NCBI GenBank assembly: GCA_025992895.1
Contig: DAJPGA010000001.1
Coordinates: 1,258,501 to 1,322,500 of the forward strand
DNA length: 64,000 nt
DNA from: Veillonellaceae bacterium
GTDB taxonomy: Bacteria > Bacillota > Negativicutes > Veillonellales > Dialisteraceae
Direction: 5' to 3'
The first letter of the stretch is position 1; the number at the start of each line of letters is the position of its first letter. Under the pieces are notes generated by a model. The model ran no database searches and was not told the origin of the DNA. It was given only the letters and a program-made list of their open reading frames with translations. A program made the translations under genes and the position numbers. Below are positions 40,853 through 53,321 of the stretch, in pieces.

Positions 40853-41837
40853 TATCTACATGATCGGAGTCGTTATTGTATTGGCACTGTGTTTCGATTT
40901 CATCAACGGATTTCATGATACGGCCAATGCAATTGCCACCTGTGTTGCAACGCGCGCGTTAAGCCCTCGTGTTGCAATCATCATGTCGGCTGTATTGAAC
41001 TTTGTTGGTGCAATGATTTCAACGGGCGTCGCTAAAACTATTGGCGGAGAAATTGTTACATCTCCTCACATGGTCGATTCTGTTGTTCTGGCAGCTGCTC
41101 TGGCATCTGCCATTCTCTGGAATCTCTTTACCTGGAGAATCGGGATGCCTTCGAGCTCCTCTCACGCACTGATCGGCGGCGTTATAGGTGCAGTCATCAT
41201 TTCTTATGGAACAGGTGCTATTCATCTGGCCGGCGTTCTGACCATCGTGCTTGGCCTCGTCTGCTCGCCTGTAGTAGCCTTGGTCATGGGTTATATCTTA
41301 ATGACTCTCTTATACCTTATTTTCCGCAATGTAGGAAAGTCCAGAGTCAACTATGTCTCCACCCATATTCAGATCCTTTCTGCCGCACTTATGGCATTCT
41401 CCCATGGATCCAATGATGCACAGAAATCCATGGGCATCATCACACTGGCGCTTCTTTCTGGAGGCTATATCGGAGCACTTGAAGTTCCGTGGGAAGTAAA
41501 AGTTGCCTGTGCTCTTGCCATGTGCTTTGGAACGAGTATTGGCGGCTGGAAAATCATCCGTACTGTCGGCAATAAGATTTTCCGTATGCAGCCCGTCAAC
41601 GGCCTCGCGGCGGACTTGAACTCTGCAACAATCATTTTCACAGCAACGATGCTTCATCTCCCGGTTTCTACAACTCATGTTGTTACCGGTTCCATTATGG
41701 GTGTCGGCTGGGCTAAAAGATTCCGTGCTGTTCATTGGAGCGTTGCTTACCAGATGGTATCTGCCTGGGTAATGACGATTCCATGTACGGCAGCAGTCGG
41801 GGCATTTGTTTATCTTGTAATCAGACATATTTATTAA
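40845..41837 (+). CDS. pit: Low-affinity inorganic phosphate transporter
   Basis: A PiT-family symporter in the cytoplasmic membrane, 330 residues with about ten hydrophobic segments. The two inverted-repeat signatures are present: DFINGFHDTANAIATCVATRAL near the N-terminus and FSHGSNDAQKSMGIITLAL near residue 185. GMPSSSSHALIGGVIGA and PVSTTHVVTGSIMGVG are the conserved re-entrant motifs. It is the second gene of a two-gene unit with the DUF47 protein; a terminator follows. Confidence 0.95.
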   Translation: MPDIYMIGVVIVLALCFDFINGFHDTANAIATCVATRALSPRVAIIMSAVLNFVGAMISTGVAKTIGGEIVTSPHMVDSVVLAAALASAILWNLFTWRIGMPSSSSHALIGGVIGAVIISYGTGAIHLAGVLTIVLGLVCSPVVALVMGYILMTLLYLIFRNVGKSRVNYVSTHIQILSAALMAFSHGSNDAQKSMGIITLALLSGGYIGALEVPWEVKVACALAMCFGTSIGGWKIIRTVGNKIFRMQPVNGLAADLNSATIIFTATMLHLPVSTTHVVTGSIMGVGWAKRFRAVHWSVAYQMVSAWVMTIPCTAAVGAFVYLVIRHIY

Positions 41838-41857
41838 TGATAAAAGCGCTGATAATC

Positions 41858-41895
41858 AAAGCACCGGGGCATTCAAGCCACGGTGCTTTTTGTTT
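41858..41895 (+). terminator. pit terminator
   Basis: AAAGCACCG (41858) pairs with CGGTGCTTT (41881), with an inner GGC/GCC pair, followed by TTTTTGTTTT. Confidence 0.8.
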
Positions 41896-41993
41896 TCATT
41901 TTAGTTACAGAAACCTGATGGATATATTGCCATTATAATAGTGCTGTTTATGATAAAATAAGTATAAAAGTAAAATACGCAGGAGGAGATAAA

Positions 41994-42854
41994 GTGCTTA
42001 TTCAGTGGTTCCCTGGTCATATGACCAAAACGAAGAGAATGATAGAAGAGCATTTGAAAGCAGTGGATGTCGTCGCCGAATTGCTCGATGCCAGAATCCC
42101 TATTTCAAGTGCCAATCCCATGGTAGAAGAGCTTGTAGCAGGAAAGCCCAGAATCATTATTTTAAACAAGGCGGATCTTGCCAACCCAAGAGCCACTGAC
42201 CAGTGGATTTCATATTATGAAAAAAAGGGCATTCCCGTTTTGCCCATGAGTGTAGGAAACAGCAAGAATAAGAAAAAACTGCTGCAGGTTATCCGTGATA
42301 CAGCGGAACCAATTCTTGCAAAATGGAAGAGGAGAGGAATGAAAAGCCGCTCTGTCCGTCTGATGATTTTGGGGATACCGAACGTAGGCAAGTCCTCATT
42401 GATTAATTTTCTTGCAGGAACAGCAGCGACAAGAACAGCCAATACACCAGGCCATACGAGAGGAAAGCAGTGGGTGCGCCTTTCTGAAGGGCTGGATCTC
42501 CTTGATACACCAGGCGTGCTCTGGCCAAAGTTTGATGATCAGACTGCTGCACTGAGGCTGGCAGCTACAGGAGCGATTGCCGGGGATGTGTTCAATGCCA
42601 GCGAAGTTGTGGCTGAACTCATGTCATCTCTGGCCAAGACTTCTCCGGAAATATTAAAGGAACAATATAATATAGAAAATCCGGATCAGGATCCGCAGGT
42701 TCTTCTTGAGCAGGCCGGACGAAGGAGAGGCTGCCTGCTCCCCGGAGGGAATATAGATTTTGACCGGGCAGAAATGGTCATTTTAAGAGATTTCCGAAAT
42801 GGCAAGCTTGGAAGAATTACATTAGATCCAATACCGGAAGGGAAAGACGAATGA
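41994..42854 (+). CDS. rbgA: Ribosome biogenesis GTPase RbgA (YlqF)
   Basis: A circularly permuted GTPase needed for late 50S subunit assembly. It has 286 residues starting at GTG 41994 behind AGGAGGAG. The permuted order of motifs is visible: G4 (LNKADL) precedes G1 (LGIPNVGKSSLINFL) and G3 (DTPGVLWPK). WFPGHMTKTKR at the N-terminus is the family signature, and a C-terminal RNA-binding domain follows. The four-base ATGA overlap with rnhB matches the usual rbgA-rnhB pair. Confidence 0.95.
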   Translation: MLIQWFPGHMTKTKRMIEEHLKAVDVVAELLDARIPISSANPMVEELVAGKPRIIILNKADLANPRATDQWISYYEKKGIPVLPMSVGNSKNKKKLLQVIRDTAEPILAKWKRRGMKSRSVRLMILGIPNVGKSSLINFLAGTAATRTANTPGHTRGKQWVRLSEGLDLLDTPGVLWPKFDDQTAALRLAATGAIAGDVFNASEVVAELMSSLAKTSPEILKEQYNIENPDQDPQVLLEQAGRRRGCLLPGGNIDFDRAEMVILRDFRNGKLGRITLDPIPEGKDE

Positions 42855-43633
42855 CAATTCAGGAAATCAGGAACATCCTGAAAAATGATGATGTGCCGGC
42901 GTCATTGATGGAAGAAATTCTGTCTGATGAACGCAAAGGTGTCAAACAAGCCGTGGTTTCTTACATGAACAGGCTGAGACGCGAAAGCGAAGAACGCCTG
43001 CGCGTGGAATCCATGTATGAGAAGGAAAGCGAATTCTACAAAAAAGGAATCAACCTTATTGCAGGGATTGACGAAGTGGGAAGAGGCCCGCTTGCCGGGC
43101 CCGTTACCGTGGCAGCCGTCATATTGCCGGCGCACTGGTTTGCAGCCGGTCTCAATGATTCCAAAAAAGTAACGCCCAGGCACAGGGAAGAATTGTCCCG
43201 GAAAATCAGGGATGCAGCTGTTGACTATGCCATTGTAAGCATGTCTCCGGAAGAAATTGATTCGCTGAATATCTATGAAGCAACCATGCTTTGCATGTAC
43301 CGTGCAGTCAAAGAACTCAAGGTAAAACCGGAAGCTGTCATCGTAGATGCCATGCCGCTCCACTTTTCAGTTCCTACGATTTCTTTGATTCATGGTGATG
43401 CCATCAGCGCCTCTGTTGCTGCGGCTTCGATTGTTGCCAAAGTATACAGGGATTCATTGATGGATGAATATGATGCCAGGTATCCGGGATATGGATTCAA
43501 GCAAAATAAGGGATATGGCACAGCCGATCATATTTCAGCAATCCATCAGCTTGGCATTACTCCGATTCATAGAAAGAGCTTTGAACCCATAAAAAGCATG
43601 ATTTTAGAAGGCACTTGCATTGAGCAGAAGTAA
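42851..43633 (+). CDS. rnhB: Ribonuclease HII
   Basis: Removes ribonucleotides and RNA primers from DNA-RNA hybrids. It has 260 residues, with an N-terminal helical extension (about 1-65) before the catalytic domain, as in Bacillus RnhB. The metal-binding residues lie in IAGIDEVGRGPLAGPV (about 72-87) and VIVDAMPL; ASIVAKVYRDSLM and GYGFKQNKGYGT complete the signature. It is transcribed with rbgA. Confidence 0.95.
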   Translation: MTIQEIRNILKNDDVPASLMEEILSDERKGVKQAVVSYMNRLRRESEERLRVESMYEKESEFYKKGINLIAGIDEVGRGPLAGPVTVAAVILPAHWFAAGLNDSKKVTPRHREELSRKIRDAAVDYAIVSMSPEEIDSLNIYEATMLCMYRAVKELKVKPEAVIVDAMPLHFSVPTISLIHGDAISASVAAASIVAKVYRDSLMDEYDARYPGYGFKQNKGYGTADHISAIHQLGITPIHRKSFEPIKSMILEGTCIEQK

Positions 43634-43690
43634 TAGGAACACATTGTTCATTATTTCGCGTAATATTGATAAGTTATCCATGCATCTTTG

Positions 43691-43719
43691 TTGTCATGAA
43701 TGGCATTCAGTGTTACAAT
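43691..43719 (+). promoter_or_regulatory. Promoter of the hem operon
   Basis: TTGTCA, a 17-bp spacer and TACAAT (43714-43719). The leader to the first gene is about 80 nt, with no riboswitch recognised. Confidence 0.55.
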
Positions 43720-43804
43720 TTTAAAGATAGAATAATTATAATCAGCTTAATAAATAAAAAGTTCTCAATGAGCTTTTATCCTACTTATATTGAGGTGTAT
43801 TTGT

Positions 43805-44443
43805 TTGTATCCTGTCAATCTAAAAGTGGAAGGTATTCCGTGTCTCGTAATCGGAGGAGGGCATATTGCACTTCGAAAGATTAGGAAACTGTTGAAGGAA
43901 AAAGCATTGATTACTGTACTGGCACCTGAAGTCTGCAGTGAAATTGGCGATATGGCCGTGAATAAAGATATTCAATGGAAAAAACGGAGCTATGCTGCCA
44001 ATGACTGGAACGGGTATCAGATTGTAATCACTGCGGCAGGCCGGCGGGATGTAGCGGAAGACATAAGAAAGGAATCCATCGCGCATGGATTCCTTTATAA
44101 TGCGGCAGACTTTCCAGAGCTTGGAAATTATACGATTCCAGCAAGCTTTAGGACGGGAGGAATACAGATAGCCGTTTCCACCGACGGCAGATCACCAGCT
44201 ATGTCCAGGTATGTAAAAAAATGGCTTGAAAACAAAATACCTTCGGACTTTCCCCGATGGCTGGACAGGGTGGAGGCAATAAGGCTTGAAGTCCGGGCCG
44301 GCATTGCCGACAGCAAGGTACGCGAGGAATTTTGGCATGCTGCCTTTAACGATCAGATTATGGATCTCGTATTACAGGGAAATTTAGACGAAGCAGAGGA
44401 GTGTGTACGTCATGCGATTGGTAGTTTTGGGGTTAAATCATAA
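43805..44443 (+). CDS. Precorrin-2 dehydrogenase / sirohydrochlorin ferrochelatase-like
   Basis: Oxidises precorrin-2 to sirohydrochlorin with NAD, on the way to siroheme or cobalamin. The best start is TTG 43805 (GAGGTG seven bases upstream), giving 212 residues beginning YPVNLKVEGIPCLVIGGG, the usual N-terminus of Met8/SirC/CysG-N proteins. The Rossmann motif GGGHIALRK and the substrate-site ISTDGRSPAMSRYVKKWLE-like stretch (here AVSTDGRSPAMSRYV) are present. It is the first gene of the operon and overlaps hemA. Whether it also inserts iron cannot be told. Confidence 0.87.
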   Translation: MYPVNLKVEGIPCLVIGGGHIALRKIRKLLKEKALITVLAPEVCSEIGDMAVNKDIQWKKRSYAANDWNGYQIVITAAGRRDVAEDIRKESIAHGFLYNAADFPELGNYTIPASFRTGGIQIAVSTDGRSPAMSRYVKKWLENKIPSDFPRWLDRVEAIRLEVRAGIADSKVREEFWHAAFNDQIMDLVLQGNLDEAEECVRHAIGSFGVKS

Positions 44444-45695
44444 GACTGTGCCCGTAACTATTCGCGAGCAGTTTGCCGTTTCAGAGGAAAGCGCCAGAAG
44501 CGGCCTGCGTCATTTAGATGAGCAGTCAGGAATCAATGAGGCTGTTATCACTTCTACATGCAATAGAACTGAAATTTATGCAGTTCTCGGTGATGCAGGA
44601 TCCAGGGAAGGATTAATGAAGTTTTTCCTGGCGTTGTCTGGAAATAGTGAATCTAAAGATGAATATTTCTTCTATTATGAAGGAGAGGAATGCATCCGTC
44701 ATTTGTTTGAAGTTGCTTCCGGCCTTGATTCCATGGTCATTGGAGAAGGCGGAATATTAAATCAGATCAAGACTGCTTATACGCTGGCGTTGGCTGAAAA
44801 AGCAACAAAAACAATTCTGAATACTTTGTTCCACCGCGCAATTACAACCGGGAAGCGTGTAAGAACAGAGACACAGATTGCATACAGCGCTGTTTCAGTC
44901 AGTTATGCAGCGGTAAAACTCGCAGAGAAAATTTTAGGCGGCCTGGATGGCAGGAGCGCTATGGTATTTGGCGCAGGTGAAGCAGCTGAACTTCTGGTTA
45001 AGAACCTTCAGGGAAAGGGGCTCAGCCGCCTTGTCATCACAAATCGTCATTACGACAAAGCACTGGAACTTGCCGGCAAGTTCGACGGGGAAGCCGTTCC
45101 GTTTGCCAATGCGCTTTCGCATGCAGATGATATTGATATCATTGTAACTGCTACCGGTGCATCCCAGTATATTGTAAAAGCCTGGGATGTCAGGAACCTG
45201 ATGATGAGAAGAAGCGTTAAGCCGCTCGTTGCTATCGATATTGCAGTACCAAGCGATATAGAACCTGAGGTTGGGAATATCCGTAATGTTTCCTTGTATA
45301 ACATGGATGACCTTCAGGAAATCGTTGAAAAAAATATACGTTTCAGAGAGGGTGAAGCGGAAAGGGCGGAAATTATCGTTGAGGAAGAAATCCGTTCCAT
45401 TGAAGAGAGATTTACTTATCTCAGCACCCGGCCTGTCATGGTTTCCCTGTCAGATAAGGCAGAGGAAATCAGGCAGAGGGAATTGAGAAAAGGAATGGCC
45501 AAAATTGATGGCCTTACCGATGAGGATAGAAGAGTACTGAATCATATGACTCATATGATCGTACGCAAAATACTAAGGGAACCAATGATCCATTTGAACG
45601 AGCATGCAGGGACAGAATGGGAAACTCCGGATAAAGTCGCTTTGACCCGCTTATTCAAACTGGACGTCAGAAAGGGGCAGGAACTTGAAAAATAG
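44412..45695 (+). CDS. hemA: Glutamyl-tRNA reductase
   Basis: The first committed enzyme of the C5 pathway; it reduces glutamyl-tRNA to glutamate-1-semialdehyde with NADPH. It has 427 residues from ATG 44412 (GAGGAG ten bases upstream). The catalytic cysteine is residue 50 in ITSTCNRTEIYAV. GEGGILNQIKTAYTLA, the Rossmann motif VFGAGEAAELL and the C-terminal dimerisation helices (about 320-410) are intact. It overlaps the upstream sirC-like gene by 32 nt and hemC by 11 nt. Confidence 0.95.
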   Translation: MRLVVLGLNHKTVPVTIREQFAVSEESARSGLRHLDEQSGINEAVITSTCNRTEIYAVLGDAGSREGLMKFFLALSGNSESKDEYFFYYEGEECIRHLFEVASGLDSMVIGEGGILNQIKTAYTLALAEKATKTILNTLFHRAITTGKRVRTETQIAYSAVSVSYAAVKLAEKILGGLDGRSAMVFGAGEAAELLVKNLQGKGLSRLVITNRHYDKALELAGKFDGEAVPFANALSHADDIDIIVTATGASQYIVKAWDVRNLMMRRSVKPLVAIDIAVPSDIEPEVGNIRNVSLYNMDDLQEIVEKNIRFREGEAERAEIIVEEEIRSIEERFTYLSTRPVMVSLSDKAEEIRQRELRKGMAKIDGLTDEDRRVLNHMTHMIVRKILREPMIHLNEHAGTEWETPDKVALTRLFKLDVRKGQELEK

Positions 45696-46614
45696 GATCG
45701 TCATTGCAACCCGTGAAAGTTTATTGGCACTTTGGCAGGCTCGTTATGTGGCTGGAAAAATTAAGGAAGCACATCCGGAAATCGATGTGGAGCTTCTTCC
45801 TGTAACGACCAAGGGGGATCAGATCCTCGACCGGCCGCTCGTTGAAATCGGAGGGAAAGGGCTCTTTATTAAAGAACTCGAAGTGATGCTTCTGGAGGGG
45901 CAGGCGGATCTGGCTGTTCATTCTTTGAAAGACATGACGGCAGAACTGGCTGATGGATTGACTCTGGCAGCTGTGACTGCCCGGGAAGACCCAAGAGATG
46001 CATTTGTATCAGGAAAGTATGCATCACTGGATGAACTTCCGCAGCACGCTGTTGTCGGTACATCAAGCTTGAGGAGACAAGCTCAGCTTCTTCATTACAG
46101 ACCGGATCTCACTGTTAAATCCCTTCGCGGCAATGTTCAGACGAGACTGCGTCATCTTGATGAAGGAGAATATGATGCAGTCATACTGGCTGCCGCAGGC
46201 TTAAAGAGGCTGGGGCTGGATAGAAGGATCAAATCGTATATTGATACGAATGACAGCATACCGGCTGCCGGACAGGGCGTTATGGCCATAGAGGCAAGGA
46301 CAGATGATACAGATACGCTGGAAGCAGTTTCTTTCCTGCATAATGCGAATATTGCCTCCTGTATTAAAGCGGAGAGAGCTTTTCTTGCCAAAGTTGGCGG
46401 CGACTGCAAAGTTCCGGCCGGAATATTCGTAGTTCCTGATGGAAGAAAGAAAATTGCAGCCAAGGCCTTTATCGCTTCGCCGGATGGAAAAGAATTGTAC
46501 AGGGGCGAGGATGGAGCCTCAGATGCAGAAGCGGAAGCTCTTGGTGAAAGACTGGCCGAAAGACTGCTCAATGCTGGCGGCCGTGAAATTTTGAAAAATC
46601 TTCAGAAAATATAA
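45685..46614 (+). CDS. hemC: Hydroxymethylbilane synthase (porphobilinogen deaminase)
   Basis: Polymerises four porphobilinogens to hydroxymethylbilane on a dipyrromethane cofactor. It has 309 residues, beginning at TTG 45685 inside the end of hemA. IATRESLLALWQARYV, LVEIGGKGLFIKELE, SLKDM, TSSLRRQAQLLHYRPDL and the cofactor-attachment cysteine in VGGDCKVPAG are all present. A 22-nt gap separates it from the cobA-hemD fusion gene. Confidence 0.95.
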   Translation: MKNRIVIATRESLLALWQARYVAGKIKEAHPEIDVELLPVTTKGDQILDRPLVEIGGKGLFIKELEVMLLEGQADLAVHSLKDMTAELADGLTLAAVTAREDPRDAFVSGKYASLDELPQHAVVGTSSLRRQAQLLHYRPDLTVKSLRGNVQTRLRHLDEGEYDAVILAAAGLKRLGLDRRIKSYIDTNDSIPAAGQGVMAIEARTDDTDTLEAVSFLHNANIASCIKAERAFLAKVGGDCKVPAGIFVVPDGRKKIAAKAFIASPDGKELYRGEDGASDAEAEALGERLAERLLNAGGREILKNLQKI

Positions 46615-46636
46615 CAATACAAGTGAGGAGACATAC

Positions 46637-50434
<3,798 letters not shown>

Positions 50435-50529
50435 CCGGTACCTGCAAAGGGGTTTATTCAGGATGCTGTGAGAATGATAAAATAGTTTATAAACTATAGA
50501 TATTTATAAATGAATAAGCGTATTTTCTC

Positions 50530-50558
50530 TTTACACTTTCAGCGTCCGGCGTTATAAT
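50530..50558 (+). promoter_or_regulatory. Ferritin promoter
   Basis: TTTACA (50530-50535), a 17-bp spacer and a perfect TATAAT (50553-50558), about 60 nt upstream of the start codon. Confidence 0.7.
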
Positions 50559-50624
50559 ATATATATCTATAAGGCTCGATAATGAGTCTTACCATTGGTT
50601 ATTGGATACAAAGGAGAATGCCTT

Positions 50625-51113
50625 ATGAAATTATCTGAAAAGCTTCTGAAGGCCCTTGTTGCACAGGTCAACATGGAATTCGCATCTGGCTATCTGTACC
50701 GCTCCATGTCTCATGACATGAAAAACCTGGCTCTGAACGGCTATGCTAAATGGCTCGACAAACAGTATGAAGAAGAAAGAACACATGCACTGAAACTGAT
50801 CGGCTACATTGAAGACAGAGACGGCGTTGTTGATTTCACCGATATTGCCGGCGTAAAGAAACACTACACCAATCCTCTTGATGTTGCTAAAGATTCTCTT
50901 GCACATGAAGAAGCAGTATCTGCTTCCATCCGCAGCATTTTCAAACTTGCCCGCGAAGAAGGGGATCTGGAAACAGAAGTATTCCTGCAGTGGTATCTGA
51001 CAGAACAGGTTGAAGAAGAAGTCAACGCCAGAGACAATGTTGCAGGCTTCGAAAAAGCAAAAGACTGCGATGGACTGCTCTACATGTTCGACGCTCATCT
51101 TGCTGATCGTTAA
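50625..51113 (+). CDS. ftn: Bacterial non-heme ferritin
   Basis: An iron-storage protein that oxidises ferrous iron and holds it in a 24-subunit shell. It has 162 residues from ATG 50625 (AAAGGAG upstream; the upstream in-frame ATG has no ribosome site). Ferroxidase ligands are suggested by NMEFASGYLYRSM (Glu near 17), YEEERTHALKL (Glu and His near 50-54) and WYLTEQVEEEV (Glu/Gln near 128). It is monocistronic with a strong promoter and terminator. Being next to the tetrapyrrole operon is compatible with shared iron physiology, but no Fur box was identified. Confidence 0.95.
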   Translation: MKLSEKLLKALVAQVNMEFASGYLYRSMSHDMKNLALNGYAKWLDKQYEEERTHALKLIGYIEDRDGVVDFTDIAGVKKHYTNPLDVAKDSLAHEEAVSASIRSIFKLAREEGDLETEVFLQWYLTEQVEEEVNARDNVAGFEKAKDCDGLLYMFDAHLADR

Positions 51114-51127
51114 TCGTATTATAGAAG

Positions 51128-51156
51128 AACGGCACCTTATTGGTGCCGTTTTTTTG
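51128..51156 (+). terminator. Ferritin terminator
   Basis: A perfect 9-bp stem AACGGCACC/GGTGCCGTT with a 5-nt loop, followed by a run of T. Confidence 0.85.
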
Positions 51157-51412
51157 TTTTTCAAAAAGGATAAATCTCCTTCAATCGTTTTATTTGCCGT
51201 GTCATCCTTCTTTACAGAATTTTTATACTTTGGCATTGACTATTATCCAAATGGGAATTTAAAATGAAAGATAAAGTATGTTCGTTATATACAGGACGGT
51301 ATATAAATTTAAAATAAGTATAACAGAGCATGCGATTCTTCCTGCTCCCCTGCGCTTGTTCTTACGCGGTCATAAAATTGCAAATATTGTATTTTCATGT
51401 CATGGAGGACTC

Positions 51413-51766
51413 ATGGGAACGACAACTTTTGGCCGGGAAGGTGAAACTTTAGCCAAGGTGTATCTGGAGAAAAAAGGGTACAAATTTCTGGAACGCAATT
51501 TTAAGCGGACACATGGCGAAATAGATTTAATTATGATGGATGGAGATGTTATTGTTTTTATAGAGGTGAAAAGCAGGCATAACAGAAAATATGGTGATCC
51601 GATTGAGGCGGTTAACAAATATAAGCAAAAGCATATCCGCTATTGCGCAAACTTATATCTGTCATCACATCGTATCAGTGATCAAAGTGTAAGATTTGAT
51701 GTTGTGGAGGTACTGGCTTCAGCAGGAAGAGCAGTCCGGTACAGGCATACTCGAAACGCATTCTAG
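51413..51766 (+). CDS. yraN: UPF0102 (YraN) family endonuclease-like protein
   Basis: A 117-residue protein from ATG 51413 (ATGGAGGAC upstream; the longer upstream frame has no ribosome site). The restriction-endonuclease-like fold of this family is indicated by GREGETLAKVYLEKKGY, HGEIDLIMMDGDVIVFIEVKSR (the PD-ExK-like acidic and lysine residues) and RFDVVEV. The cellular role is not established. It is commonly placed after rnhB and before comM/dprA, as here except for the intervening hem operon and ferritin. Confidence 0.9.
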   Translation: MGTTTFGREGETLAKVYLEKKGYKFLERNFKRTHGEIDLIMMDGDVIVFIEVKSRHNRKYGDPIEAVNKYKQKHIRYCANLYLSSHRISDQSVRFDVVEVLASAGRAVRYRHTRNAF

Positions 51767-51804
51767 AACTTGGTATGGAAATTTAATTGTTGAGGGAGAC
51801 AATT

Positions 51805-53319
51805 ATGTATGCAGAAGTCTTAGGAACGACAACGTATGGGCTCAATGGGCATGTAATCGGTGTGGAAGTAGATATCAGGAGAGCGGCGGAAGCATTGGAA
51901 ATAGTCGGACTTCCGGCTGCATCTGTCAAAGAATCTAAGGAAAGGGTCAATTCGGCAATCAGAAATTCCGGGTACCGCTTTCCTGGAAATAAAGTCATTG
52001 TCAATCTGGCACCGGCAGACTTGAAAAAGGACAGCTCGGGGCTTGACCTTCCGATTGCGATCGGACTTTTGGCTGCCAACGGGGGCATTCCGCTGGATCG
52101 TTTGAAAAACATGATTTTCATCGGGGAACTTTCTCTTCAGGGGGAAATAAGGCCTGTTCCCGGTGTACTTTCCATGGTATTGACCGGCAAGGCCGCAGGG
52201 ATAACCAGATATTTCATGGCACCTGAAGTGACGAACGAAGCGTTGCTCTGTGATGATATTGAAGTGTATGGTCCGAAGACGCTGCGGGAACTGGTTGAAT
52301 TTCTGGTTGGAGAAAGAGATCTCCCTCAGGCAGTGAGAAAAGAAGATACGGGGGTAAGAGCCAGTGATGTTGATTTTTCTGAAGTGCAGGGCCAGGTCAT
52401 CGCTAAACGCGCGCTTGAGATTGCGGCCGCAGGTGCCCATAATGTTCTGATGACAGGTGCACCGGGATCGGGCAAGACGATGCTTGCCAGAAGGATTACG
52501 ACCATTCTTCCTCCCATGACGAGGGAAGAAGCACTCGAAGTAACGAAGATTTATAGCGTGGCCGGACTGTATAAGGCGGATGACATTATCAGGGAAAGAC
52601 CATTCAGAAGCCCGCATCATACGATTTCCATGGCAGGACTGATCGGAGGGGGAACAATTCCACGTCCGGGCGAAGTAACTCTTTCGCACAGGGGCGTCCT
52701 GTTTCTTGATGAACTTCCTGAATTTCCGCGTTCTGTCCTGGAGGTTTTAAGACAGCCGCTTGAGGACCGGGAAGTGCATATTTCAAGAGTGAATGCATCC
52801 TTTGTCTATCCCTCTGATTTCATTCTGATTGCGGCCATGAACCCCTGTCCCTGTGGGTATCTTGGGGATCCGCAGCATCAGTGTACCTGCACGGATGGGG
52901 AAATCAGGAGCTACGGGAGAAAGATATCGGGCCCGCTGCTTGACAGAATCGATCTTCATGTAACGGTACAGCGCCCTAAGTATAAAGAGCTCATTGCAAC
53001 GACAAAGGGAGAGTCCTCTGCCGAAATTGCGGCCCGTGTCTCCGCGGCCAGAGCCATCCAAACATCAAGACTGTCCAAATGGCATATGCAGAACAATGCA
53101 CAGATGGGGCATAGGCAGCTGAAGGAAACCTGCCAGCTTGATAAGGAAGGCACTGAACTGCTTCATGAAATATTCGAAAAGCTGCACCTGTCTGCCAGGA
53201 GCTACGACAGGATTATCAAAGTTTCCCGTACGATTGCCGATCTTGACGGGCAGCCGCAGATTCTTGCCAAGCATGTTGCTGAAGCGATAAGTTACAGGAA
53301 TATGATTCCGCAGAGGTGA
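51805..53319 (+). CDS. comM: Mg-chelatase-like AAA+ ATPase, ComM/YifB family
   Basis: An AAA+ protein; in naturally competent bacteria ComM is a branch-migration helicase that helps integrate incoming DNA. It has 504 residues from ATG 51805. An N-terminal Lon-substrate-like domain (about 20-150) precedes the AAA+ core with Walker A GAPGSGKTMLA, Walker B GVLFLDELPEF, and FRSPHHTIS. A Mg_chelatase_C domain with the four-cysteine insert NPCPCGYLGDPQHQCTC follows. It overlaps dprA by a few bases in the coding path, forming a DNA-uptake pair. Confidence 0.92.
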   Translation: MYAEVLGTTTYGLNGHVIGVEVDIRRAAEALEIVGLPAASVKESKERVNSAIRNSGYRFPGNKVIVNLAPADLKKDSSGLDLPIAIGLLAANGGIPLDRLKNMIFIGELSLQGEIRPVPGVLSMVLTGKAAGITRYFMAPEVTNEALLCDDIEVYGPKTLRELVEFLVGERDLPQAVRKEDTGVRASDVDFSEVQGQVIAKRALEIAAAGAHNVLMTGAPGSGKTMLARRITTILPPMTREEALEVTKIYSVAGLYKADDIIRERPFRSPHHTISMAGLIGGGTIPRPGEVTLSHRGVLFLDELPEFPRSVLEVLRQPLEDREVHISRVNASFVYPSDFILIAAMNPCPCGYLGDPQHQCTCTDGEIRSYGRKISGPLLDRIDLHVTVQRPKYKELIATTKGESSAEIAARVSAARAIQTSRLSKWHMQNNAQMGHRQLKETCQLDKEGTELLHEIFEKLHLSARSYDRIIKVSRTIADLDGQPQILAKHVAEAISYRNMIPQR

Positions 53320-53321
53320 TT

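Noticed and set aside
43666..43884. A 72-codon frame upstream of the hem operon
   Set aside because: It spans the predicted promoter and runs into the sirC-like gene in another frame, with no ribosome site.
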